Part shown: in pieces, positions 1 to 6,141 of the stretch
Numbering within the stretch: the stretch's first letter is position 1
How the letters are laid out: each line of letters begins with the position of its first letter
Assembly: GCA_022771185.1 (NCBI GenBank)
Contig: JALFCJ010000291.1
Location: 1-12,488, forward strand
Direction of reading: 5' to 3'
Length of the DNA: 12,488 nucleotides
Source: Spirochaetales bacterium
GTDB lineage: Bacteria; Spirochaetota; Spirochaetia; Sphaerochaetales; Sphaerochaetaceae
Position numbers and translations under genes: made by a program
The notes under the pieces: model-generated
The model's database searches: none
The model's input: the letters and a program-made list of their open reading frames with translations, nothing else
Told to the model about the DNA's origin: nothing

Positions 1-396
1 ATGGCGGGAAAGCAGAATAGAAGCAATGGCTCCTCCCATACTGTGTCCGACAACATATACATCCTCATACTCTTTCTCAATAGCCGACAGGGCATTTTCA
101 GCCAGTCCTACCCAGTCTTCTTTTCCAGACTTCATGAAATCTTTTCCAGTGGTTCCGTGGCCAGGGAGACGAGGGACAAATACATCAAAGCCAGCTAAAT
201 ATAGGTCTTCAGCCGGTCTCACCATCTCTCCCGGGTATCCTGTGAAACCGTGGATCAGAAGGACAGCCTTTCTGCTTTTCTCCTTGTGAAGGAGAGTGAA
301 AGGACGGGAAGCCTTTACAACATTTCCATTATCTTTAAAAAGTCCGTCATACCAAGATGACGGAACTGAAAATGAATAGGGTAAACTCTTATTCAC
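1..396 (-). CDS. alpha/beta hydrolase (esterase/monoacylglycerol lipase-like), C-terminal part outside window
   Basis: The first 132 codons are visible; the gene runs off the left edge. The protein shows an oxyanion-type HGFTG motif (residues 49-53) after the strand KAVLLI. A PGHG turn follows at 79-82, and the nucleophile elbow GHSMGG (117-122, Ser119) comes after VYVV. This is the layout of carboxylesterase/monoacylglycerol-lipase-like serine hydrolases. The acid and His of the triad lie outside the window. There is no signal peptide, so it is probably cytoplasmic. The start is a GTG whose last two bases overlap the TGA of the upstream LuxR-type gene, with GAGG seven bases before it, so the two genes are translationally coupled. 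The substrate cannot be told from the sequence. It is the last visible gene of the operon that begins with the AAA ATPase. Confidence 0.85.
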   Translation of the reverse strand, partial: MNKSLPYSFSVPSSWYDGLFKDNGNVVKASRPFTLLHKEKSRKAVLLIHGFTGYPGEMVRPAEDLYLAGFDVFVPRLPGHGTTGKDFMKSGKEDWVGLAENALSAIEKEYEDVYVVGHSMGGAIASILLSRH

Positions 397-1283
397 CAAA
401 GTGCCTCATTTAGTACATTCAACAAGTCGATTCTAGATCTGACACCTGTCTTCTGGAATATATTTGCTATATGGTTATTAACTGTATTTACACTTATTCC
501 AAGTTCATAACCAATCTCTTTATTTGTCATTCCCTTTCTTATTAACTTGATGACATCAAATTCTCGCTCAGTAATATGATACTTTCCATAGTCTTCAAGT
601 GTGGGCTCACCATTTTTTCTCTCCATTGTTTTCTCTGTCTTCTCAATAGAAATAAACATAAATGTGAGATACATGATGAAATAAGCCATTTCTGCAATAG
701 AAAAGACGATGGAGCGTAAAGGGGTCCAGATTGCACAGAGAACAAGAAGAGGAACAATGGAGAGTGATATTATGCAGAAAACCATGGTCACATTCTTTAC
801 AAGCCTGTTTTCAATGGTCCCGTAACTCCTCACTCCCACGACTAAGCAGTATGAGATGTTCAACACTGGAAGAATAGCTTGAATCTGATCCAGTACTACA
901 ATATCGATCAAAGCAGATGCCACAGATACCAACAAGTATACTATACCATTGGCAAATGTAAGCACTATTTCAGCCTTGGTCATGGGCCTTGCAATAAGCC
1001 AGTTAACAAACCTACAAAGAAAGACGATGATGAAAGAAGTGTCTGCTATAAAGACTACTTCAAAGACAAAGTCCAACACTTCTTTCGGTAATCCGGTAAA
1101 AAGGAAACCTGAAAGAAGTTTGTAGGTAAAGAAAACAGCCATTCCCAGTAGTGTGGAACATAAGACAATATTCCACTTGGCCCATCCTACATCTTTCCTT
1201 TTCGAGAGAAGAATCGATAAGGACAGGTCCATGGATACTATTACCAGAGAGGCTAGGCTTAAAAACAACGCAGCCTTATCCAT
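393..1283 (-). CDS. membrane protein with C-terminal LuxR-type HTH domain
   Basis: A 296-residue protein. Residues 1 to about 213 hold roughly seven hydrophobic segments (about 4-27, 37-59, 70-97, 105-131, 134-151, 163-186 and 191-213). A charged linker (214-236) leads to a LuxR/GerE-type helix-turn-helix at 237-293. That domain contains the typical TNKEIGYELGISVNTVNNHI stretch and the IFQKTGVRSR segment. It is inferred to be a membrane-bound transcription factor that senses a membrane or small-molecule signal. There is no receiver domain. I chose the ATG at 1283 over an in-frame ATG at 1331 because 1283 follows the TGA of the upstream gene by one base and begins directly with the first hydrophobic segment. 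The longer start would add 16 residues that overlap the upstream gene. A usable AAGGA lies upstream, at long spacing. Its target may be its own operon. Confidence 0.85.
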   Translation of the reverse strand: MDKAALFLSLASLVIVSMDLSLSILLSKRKDVGWAKWNIVLCSTLLGMAVFFTYKLLSGFLFTGLPKEVLDFVFEVVFIADTSFIIVFLCRFVNWLIARPMTKAEIVLTFANGIVYLLVSVASALIDIVVLDQIQAILPVLNISYCLVVGVRSYGTIENRLVKNVTMVFCIISLSIVPLLVLCAIWTPLRSIVFSIAEMAYFIMYLTFMFISIEKTEKTMERKNGEPTLEDYGKYHITEREFDVIKLIRKGMTNKEIGYELGISVNTVNNHIANIFQKTGVRSRIDLLNVLNEALW

Positions 1284-1284
1284 C

Positions 1285-1908
1285 TCAGAATCTATTCCTT
1301 GCCTGTGACATGTCGGCCTTTCCGCAGACACTCTTCAAGTCATCAAGGAAGTCCGGGAGAGTGGTTGCATCGAAGCCTGTGTCCATCTCGCTGATGGCGT
1401 TGTAGTTTCTTGCATTCTGATCAGCAACAGCAAGTTTCGGATAGATCTTGAAGTTGACGTTAAGACCTGTTGTTAGGAAGTAATGGGAAGTAAGCTCGAA
1501 ATCTGGGAAAGACACCTGGATTCTTCTCAAGAGAGAATCCTTGTCAGCTATTCTCTTAGGACAAGTCTCAAAGAGTGCAAAGTAGAGTTCGAAAGATGGA
1601 GCAAAGTAAAGCATTCTTACTTTCTTCTTATCAGCCAAGTCCTTGCAAGCATCCACGTCTTCAAGAGTAGCATCAACTTCATCCAAGCCGAAGACACACC
1701 ATACAGATGAGTACTTACCTTTATTTCTCAAGCTTCCAGCCTCAGAAAGAATCTTTTCAATGGTCTTTCCAGAAGCCTTGGCAACTGTAAGGTTTGAATA
1801 CCTGCAGTCTTTTCTAAACTGATTGAAGAATACAGTTTCTGCATCTGTTGCACACAATAGAAGCATTGAGGACTTCGCCTCGATCTTATTTTTCTTTCTA
1901 ATGGTCAT
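1285..1908 (-). CDS. RloB-like protein, partner of the upstream ATPase; acidic motifs altered
   Basis: A 207-residue protein directly downstream of a COG1106-type ATPase gene. Three landmarks fit the RloB family (PF13707). The N-terminal strand MLLLCATDAETVFF (15-28) stands where RloB proteins usually have CEGxxTExxYF. VWCVFGLDEVD (69-79) stands where they usually have VWVVFDxDD. APSFELYFALFE (103-114) matches the usual SNPCFELWLLxHFE. The family is thought to be a TOPRIM-like nuclease acting with its ATPase, as in RloA/RloB and AbiL-type defence. Here the first Glu (CEG) reads Ala20 and the first Asp (DxD) reads Gly74. Asp76, Glu24 and the FEL segment remain. The protein may therefore be inactive, or may use displaced acids. 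The start ATG has AAAGGAG ten bases upstream, inside the end of the ATPase gene. Family membership is fairly sure; activity is not. Confidence 0.75.
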   Translation of the reverse strand: MTIRKKNKIEAKSSMLLLCATDAETVFFNQFRKDCRYSNLTVAKASGKTIEKILSEAGSLRNKGKYSSVWCVFGLDEVDATLEDVDACKDLADKKKVRMLYFAPSFELYFALFETCPKRIADKDSLLRRIQVSFPDFELTSHYFLTTGLNVNFKIYPKLAVADQNARNYNAISEMDTGFDATTLPDFLDDLKSVCGKADMSQARNRF

Positions 1909-1909
1909 T

Positions 1910-3160
1910 TCAGTTGTTCTCCTTTACCTTGTTCTGGAAACAGAAATCACTTTCAATCGGGAGAGCTCCGAAGACGCCCTGTAGATATCCGTCATAAATA
2001 CTCTGTTTTGCCTTGAGGCCTCTGAAGTCTGCAAGAGAAACAAACTCTGTGGAGCTCTCTTCTCCCTTTTCAGCAAACCAGATGCTGTCTTTTCTCATAA
2101 GATCCTTCTGCAACAAAGCCGGGTTACAGTCAACCACGACAAGCTGAGATTCAACATCGTTGGCATGGAAGATCTCTACAATGTGAGTCAAGACATATGG
2201 ATGCAATAGCTGACCAAAGTCATCGATTACGATAGTCTTCTCTCTTGTAAAAGCTTCGAAGAAAGAAACTGCAATGAGAATAAGTCTTCTTAGTGAGAGA
2301 GATTCGTTCATGAATGTCTGACCATAAGCTTCTGTTCCCTTAGCGTTAACAAAGCAGTGGGAGATACCCACAGTCTCCATTCCCTTGTCATTTCTGATTA
2401 CCTGGAGTCTAAAGATATCTGTTACATCAAGAGCCCAAAGGAATGAAACGATCTGATCACTCCACTCTGGATGAGCCTTAAGGCTATCGATGATTACTTT
2501 TTCAGCATTGGCACCATATCCAAGAGGAAGGACATCCAACTTGTCGGAGAGCCAAGTGTAGAGTTCAAGAGCTGTCTGTCCACCCTTCAAAGCAGCGCCC
2601 TGCAGGAAAGATCTGTCTTCAGGAAGTTTGGCAACCTGTCTCTTCTTCTCTCCTCTATAGTACTTACCGAAGCGGTATGTATACTCACCATTCTCCCACT
2701 TTCTCTCAAACATCACCTTCTTGGAACCGTCGATGATGTAATAGAGGGACTCTTCATAAAATCTCTCCTGAGTGGCCTTGATTGTATAACGGGCTATAAT
2801 GCTTGGCTTCTCTTCGTTTCCTGCTTCGCCTTTATCGAGAAGAACATCCATAGAGATTTCACATGGTCTTGTTTTACCGTCGCCATATGCAAAAGCAGCC
2901 TTGGCCAAATATTTTCTCAGAGGGTTCTGAATATCGTCTGAAGCAAAGACGATACCTTTGACTGCCTCCAAAGCTCTTACAAAAGAACTCTTTCCTGCAC
3001 CATTGGGACCAATGATGGCAGAAGTCTTCAAAACGTTGAATTTGTCTGTGCCTGGTACTGTCTTAGTCAAATCAAGTCTCTTGTCACCAAGGGCCACAAA
3101 AGAGATTGTCTGAGGATTTTTCACAGACTTATAGTTAGCAAGTGTCATTGACAACAGCAT
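1910..3160 (-). CDS. AAA-family ATPase, COG1106/AAA_15 type (RloA/AbiLi-like), first gene of operon
   Basis: A 416-residue SMC/ABC-like ATPase with an N-terminal strand MLLSMTLANYKSVKN typical of the COG1106 family. Walker A is GPNGAGKSS at 51-59. The family C-terminus is clear: IWFAEK (360-365), a SLADF segment, and GYLQGVFGALP (391-401), close to the usual YLxGRYGAIP. The nucleotide-site motifs between these are unusual. The signature reads NESLSLRR (285-292) instead of ESDGT. Walker B reads VIDDFGQLLHP (311-321) instead of IDE-type. The switch region reads VVDCNP (342-347) instead of a TTH-like triplet. Such ATPases pair with RloB-like effectors in phage defence, presumably as sensor and regulator. 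Start: GGAGG seven to eight bases before the ATG. The stop is one base from the next start region, so the pair is coupled. ATP binding is likely; hydrolysis is doubtful. Confidence 0.88.
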   Translation of the reverse strand: MLLSMTLANYKSVKNPQTISFVALGDKRLDLTKTVPGTDKFNVLKTSAIIGPNGAGKSSFVRALEAVKGIVFASDDIQNPLRKYLAKAAFAYGDGKTRPCEISMDVLLDKGEAGNEEKPSIIARYTIKATQERFYEESLYYIIDGSKKVMFERKWENGEYTYRFGKYYRGEKKRQVAKLPEDRSFLQGAALKGGQTALELYTWLSDKLDVLPLGYGANAEKVIIDSLKAHPEWSDQIVSFLWALDVTDIFRLQVIRNDKGMETVGISHCFVNAKGTEAYGQTFMNESLSLRRLILIAVSFFEAFTREKTIVIDDFGQLLHPYVLTHIVEIFHANDVESQLVVVDCNPALLQKDLMRKDSIWFAEKGEESSTEFVSLADFRGLKAKQSIYDGYLQGVFGALPIESDFCFQNKVKENN

Positions 3161-3189
3161 GGGAATACCTCCATTTAACTGATAATTTT

Positions 3190-3217
3190 ACTATAGCAGA
3201 TGTTTTCAAAAAAGCAA
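3190..3217 (-). promoter_or_regulatory. predicted promoter of the ATPase/RloB operon
   Basis: On the minus strand there is a -35-like TTGCTT (3217-3212), a 16-bp spacer and a -10 TATAGT (3195-3190) preceded by TGC, an extended -10 pattern. The start of transcription would fall near 3183, giving a leader of about 22 bases that contains the GGAGG of the ATPase gene. Found by eye; no experimental support. Confidence 0.6.
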
Positions 3218-3318
3218 AAATAGAGTGTTTATCTCTTTTTTCCAGTAACGATAGCACAGAAAAAGACAAAAACCCAGTTATTTCAATTGCTTATTTCGCC
3301 CAAAACATTCAAATATAG

Positions 3319-3334
3319 ATGAACATAAGTTCAT
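3319..3334. repeat. inverted repeat ATGAAC-N4-GTTCAT
   Basis: Perfect 6-base arms around ATAA lie between the lipoprotein gene and the ATPase operon, about 100 bp upstream of the predicted -35. It could be an operator for a regulator of the downstream operon, for instance the LuxR-type protein encoded in it. A chance match in AT-rich DNA is also possible. Confidence 0.35.
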
Positions 3335-3364
3335 AGAGAACATCATCAATAATTATTTTACAAT

Positions 3365-3387
3365 ATTTACTTAAATTTTGTTAAGTA
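3365..3387. repeat. third copy of the 11-mer ATTTACTTAAA inside inverted repeat TACTTAA-N6-TTAAGTA
   Basis: Positions 3365-3375 repeat exactly the 11-mer that also lies upstream of phnD (11211-11221) and of the LacI-type gene (12248-12258). Here the 11-mer overlaps a perfect inverted repeat, TACTTAA (3368-3374) and TTAAGTA (3381-3387). The flanking bases do not match the 24-bp candidate operator found at the other two places, so this may be a half-site, a different protein's site, or chance. It lies in the gap between the lipoprotein gene and the ATPase operon. Confidence 0.35.
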
Positions 3388-3400
3388 TTTTGCAATTATC

Positions 3401-3416
3401 CCTCCCTTTCGGGAGG
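3401..3416 (-). terminator. GC-rich hairpin after the lipoprotein gene, possible terminator
   Basis: On the minus strand CCTCCC-GAAA-GGGAGG forms a 6-bp stem with a GNRA-type loop, seven bases past the stop of the lipoprotein gene. What follows (GATAATTGC) is not a U-run, so intrinsic termination would be weak. It may act as a 3' stabiliser. Some read-through into the ATPase operon is possible. Confidence 0.45.
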
Positions 3417-3422
3417 AATAAA

Positions 3423-4514
3423 TCAGTTGAGCAGGAACTCGTAAGGGGAGGTTGCAATATTTGTCGCAGTGTTTGCCGAACCCGAATACTGCTCTGCTGC
3501 AGCTTCGTTTTTCTTCTTTAGATTAAGTAGATTTACATATAGTTTGTTTACTTCACTGTTGTTTACCATACTTCTGACTTCATCTAACAAATACAGTGCT
3601 CCGTCTATATCTCCGTTACATGCTATGATTACAGCGGCATTGTATCCGGAAGGAACATGCTTCTCTGTGTTCCATGCTGACATGAATAGGTTAAGTGCAT
3701 AAGAATAATCACCATTTTCCGCTGCCTTATAAGCTGGCTTTACACTCTCGTTTTTCGGCTTATTAGACATAAAATCTATATATGCTGTCTTTGTTGTAGG
3801 AACAAAGTCTGCAACGACAGAAGAAATCATGTCGCTTACAGCACGAGTTACGATATCTGATTGTGTTACAGAGAAGATATAAGGAAATTTAGGATCAAAG
3901 AGTTCCACATCGTATTCATAGGCGGAGTACTCCTTTGAAGCAACAATTCTATCGGTTGCAGTATCCAGCACTGTAACTGTAATGGCAATGTCGACAGAAC
4001 GGTGGATGTAATACTTTGCCACTTTGTTTCCATTACTATCTGTTGAGTAAGAAGCATCTACATACTCGTCGTTATAGAAACGAGTGATCTTTGGGATGAT
4101 TACTGCATCGATTCCATCTTCTCTCAGCAGCTTGGATGGATCTTTACCTATTCTATATAGATCAAGGTAAGTATCCGTCTTACTGTTTGGCATTACAGAA
4201 TAATAAGAGGACTGGGTAAATACTTTTGATACCATGTTCGACACTTCCGCTGCAGCCCTTTCGTTTACGTTGTTGAAGTCAAAAGTCGAGAAGATAGTGT
4301 AAAGCTGAATAGTAGGATCAGAAATATCGAAACGGAGGAACATCGGTAACCTTTGGTTTCCGGAGTACTTGGTAGCAGATGCCACCGCTACGTTTCTATA
4401 GTTTGCCATATTAATATTAGATGGCTGCTGATATCTAATGCCCAGGCTTGTGGAACAGGAAGCCATGACAAATAGAGCCAGAACCAAAAGAACAATCAAA
4501 TTTCTTTTCTTCAT
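3423..4514 (-). CDS. lipoprotein of unknown function with C-terminal repeat-like helical region
   Basis: A 363-residue protein that starts with a lipoprotein signal: MKKRN, a hydrophobic stretch (6-17), then VMASC with Cys20 as the likely lipidated residue (relaxed spirochaete-type lipobox). The mature part begins with an alpha/beta-looking domain (NVAVASAT near 41-48, GIDAVIIPKITRFYN near 133-147, VDIAITVTVLDTATDRIVASKEYSAY near 173-198). This pattern recalls CsgG/DUF6340-like lipoproteins that gather at membranes. Residues from about 255 look TPR-like (AAENGDYSYALNLF, CNGDIDGALYLLDEV). The start ATG follows AGGAG at six bases. The likely location is the periplasmic face of a membrane. I cannot name a function. 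It is probably monocistronic, with the hairpin at 3401-3416 behind it. Confidence 0.85.
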   Translation of the reverse strand: MKKRNLIVLLVLALFVMASCSTSLGIRYQQPSNINMANYRNVAVASATKYSGNQRLPMFLRFDISDPTIQLYTIFSTFDFNNVNERAAAEVSNMVSKVFTQSSYYSVMPNSKTDTYLDLYRIGKDPSKLLREDGIDAVIIPKITRFYNDEYVDASYSTDSNGNKVAKYYIHRSVDIAITVTVLDTATDRIVASKEYSAYEYDVELFDPKFPYIFSVTQSDIVTRAVSDMISSVVADFVPTTKTAYIDFMSNKPKNESVKPAYKAAENGDYSYALNLFMSAWNTEKHVPSGYNAAVIIACNGDIDGALYLLDEVRSMVNNSEVNKLYVNLLNLKKKNEAAAEQYSGSANTATNIATSPYEFLLN

Positions 4515-4630
4515 TTTTTGCTCCTAAATAGAGTGATGGATATATGATGAATCAAAACATATTTTTTTTGAAGTACTGTTTTTATTGGAAGATATAGACG
4601 AAAAGGCAAAAAAGGATAAACTTCTTTTCT
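4515..4630. other. intergenic region between divergent genes
   Basis: AT-rich DNA between the lipoprotein gene (leftward) and the candidate small ORF (rightward), including an eight-T run at 4562-4569. It should hold the lipoprotein promoter. I find only weak candidates on the minus strand (a TTGATT with poor -10 partners), so I do not call one. On the plus strand TTGAAG (4568-4573) and TATAGA (4593-4598) have a 19-bp spacer, which is too long to trust. Confidence 0.4.
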
Positions 4631-4780
4631 ATGGAATGGTTTGATGATGACGATGAAGCCGTGGAAGAGTTCGAAGAGCTCTACTCCATTACTACAAGTA
4701 TAAATGAAGAAGATCTTTCCGATCTGGAAGATGACCTATTAGAAGACTTGGATGACGAAGAAGAGGATATCGACTTCTAA
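4631..4780 (+). CDS. possible 49-residue extremely acidic protein
   Basis: The ORF opens with MEWFDDDDEA and closes with EEEDIDF. By count it holds 13 Asp and 13 Glu in 49 residues and no Lys, Arg or His. The run of nearly uninterrupted acidic codons ends in TAA at 4778-4780, 53 bases before the aminopeptidase start and on the same strand. Against it: no good ribosome binding site (an AAGGA lies about 14 bases before the ATG), short length and low complexity. I recognise no family. If expressed, it could be a polyanionic microprotein (a DNA- or metal-mimic type), but that is speculation. Confidence 0.4.
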   Translation: MEWFDDDDEAVEEFEELYSITTSINEEDLSDLEDDLLEDLDDEEEDIDF

Positions 4781-4798
4781 GTATTATATTTTTCCGTC

Positions 4799-4827
4799 TT
4801 GTTCTTTCTATTTTGTAAAGTCATAAT
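4799..4827 (+). promoter_or_regulatory. predicted promoter of the aminopeptidase gene, implying a leaderless mRNA
   Basis: -35-like TTGTTC (4799-4804), a 17-bp spacer, and -10-like CATAAT (4822-4827). The start of transcription expected seven bases after the -10 falls on the A of the ATG at 4834. No Shine-Dalgarno sequence precedes that ATG, which agrees with a leaderless transcript. Confidence 0.5.
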
Positions 4828-4833
4828 CTATTC

Positions 4834-6108
4834 ATGGACCAAAAATATCTAACAGACACAAGACGATTACTTAACTACATAATGCTTTCCCCTTCTCCTT
4901 TCCATGCCGTGGCAATGGCTGCGTCGGAGCTGGAAGCAGCTGGATTTATACCATTGGACGAGAGAAAGCCTTTTTCTATAAAGAGAGGAAATAGTTACTA
5001 CGTGAAGCGCAATTCAAGCGCCCTCATTGCATTTACAGTTCCTTCTTCGTTTTCAGGCTTTCATATTGTAAGCGCACATACAGACTCTCCATGCCTAAAG
5101 ATTAAATGGAATCCCGAGGTAAAGGCACAGGGTATGCCCACAAGGCTCAACGTAGAGACTTATGGTGGCCTTTTGCTGCAGTCCTGGTTCGACAGACCTT
5201 TATCTATTGCTGGAAGAGTGTTTATTAGGAGAAATGGAAAAGTCGAAGAAAAACTAGTGAACATGGGGCAGAAGATGACTCTTGTGATCCCCAACCTTGC
5301 GATACACCAAAACAGGGAGGCAAATAATGGGTGGAAGATAAGTGTACAGAAAGAAATGCTTCCGCTCTTCTCCGATGGTGACGCCTCATTCTTGGATGAA
5401 GTGGCTTCTTCCGCAGAGTGCAGAAAGGAAGACCTTCTTGACTATGATCTATTCCTTTATAACAAAACAGCCCCTGTGTTTTGGGGAGCAGAGGGAGAAT
5501 ACTTCTCTTCACCGAAAATCGACGATCTGGGTTGCGCTTGGAGTGCTTTTGAGGCATTAAAGGCAACTGCACCGACTGGTAAGATTTCAATGTGCGCTCT
5601 CTTTGACAACGAAGAGACAGGAAGCGGAACAAAGCAAGGTGCCCTTTCAGATTTCCTGTTGAGTGTAACCGAAAGGATTATGGAAAGCTTGGGAATGAGC
5701 GCGGAAGAAAAATATATCCAGTATGCAGACTCAAGAATGATCAGCGCAGACAATGGACATGCAGTCCACCCTGCTTGGAAAGAGAAGAGCGATGTGACAA
5801 ACTTTCCTAGAATGAACGGGGGAGTCCTTCTCAAGTACTCTGCATCACAAAAGTATACTACAGATGCAGAATCCGGCGCCTATGTAAAGAACCTGATGGA
5901 AAAAAACAACATTCCTTATCAAGTATTCCACAACAACAGCGACGTGGCTGGAGGCAGTACACTTGGTAATCTTTCTAGTCAAAAAGTATCCATCAGGACA
6001 TGTGATGTAGGAGTAGCCCAGCTTGCCATGCATTCCTCCTATGAGAGCGCAGGGACAAAAGATACCACGGCACTTCTTTCTCTTTTCTCTTCATTCTATA
6101 AAGACTAA
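4834..6108 (+). CDS. apeB: M18-family aspartyl aminopeptidase
   Basis: A 424-residue cytoplasmic di-zinc aminopeptidase that removes N-terminal Asp or Glu (family activity); the M18 enzymes form dodecameric shells. The N-terminus MDQKYLTDTRRLLNYI followed by SPSPFHAV (19-26) is typical, which supports this start. Metal and catalytic positions match the family: His82 in AHTDSPCLKIK, Asp230 in PKIDDLG, Glu260-Glu261 in FDNEETGS, Asp306 in SADNGHAVHP, and His400 in AQLAMHSSYE. Also visible are HNNSDVAGGSTLG (366-378) and TRLNVETYGG (103-112). Length is normal and nothing looks broken. No ribosome binding site is seen; see the promoter entry. It faces the nucleotidase gene tail-to-tail across a shared hairpin. 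Confidence 0.96.
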   Translation: MDQKYLTDTRRLLNYIMLSPSPFHAVAMAASELEAAGFIPLDERKPFSIKRGNSYYVKRNSSALIAFTVPSSFSGFHIVSAHTDSPCLKIKWNPEVKAQGMPTRLNVETYGGLLLQSWFDRPLSIAGRVFIRRNGKVEEKLVNMGQKMTLVIPNLAIHQNREANNGWKISVQKEMLPLFSDGDASFLDEVASSAECRKEDLLDYDLFLYNKTAPVFWGAEGEYFSSPKIDDLGCAWSAFEALKATAPTGKISMCALFDNEETGSGTKQGALSDFLLSVTERIMESLGMSAEEKYIQYADSRMISADNGHAVHPAWKEKSDVTNFPRMNGGVLLKYSASQKYTTDAESGAYVKNLMEKNNIPYQVFHNNSDVAGGSTLGNLSSQKVSIRTCDVGVAQLAMHSSYESAGTKDTTALLSLFSSFYKD

Positions 6109-6112
6109 ACCA

Positions 6113-6137
6113 AAAGCCCTCGAGTTTCGGGGGCTTT
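6113..6137. terminator. bidirectional terminator between convergent genes
   Basis: AAAGCCC (6113-6119) pairs with GGGCTTT (6131-6137). The stem extends inward by four more pairs (one G-U) to a three-base loop, 11 bp in all. It sits five bases after the aminopeptidase stop and four bases after the nucleotidase stop on the other strand. The trailing T-rich run is better on the minus strand (CTTTTGGTTT). Confidence 0.8.
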
Positions 6138-6141
6138 ATAA

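Noticed and set aside
1284..1331. Longer start for the LuxR-type protein at 1331
   Set aside because: It would overlap the RloB-like gene by 47 bases and add a hydrophilic tail before the first membrane helix. The ATG at 1283 fits the operon spacing.
2471..2941. 156-codon plus-strand open frame opposite the AAA ATPase gene
   Set aside because: Antisense to a confident gene, no ribosome binding site or family resemblance seen.
1285..3160. Calling the pair a standard functional AbiL/RloAB phage-defence system
   Set aside because: Architecture fits, but the altered catalytic motifs and the lack of any database comparison here do not justify a firm functional call.
4537..4644. Second open frame before the acidic ORF, reading WIYDESKH... 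to LLFYGMV, which would join an ATG at 4544 if the eight-T run at 4562-4569 had one more T
   Set aside because: Needs a frameshift or slippage and then ends in TGA. There is no ribosome binding site at a normal distance and no family match, so it is too speculative to call.
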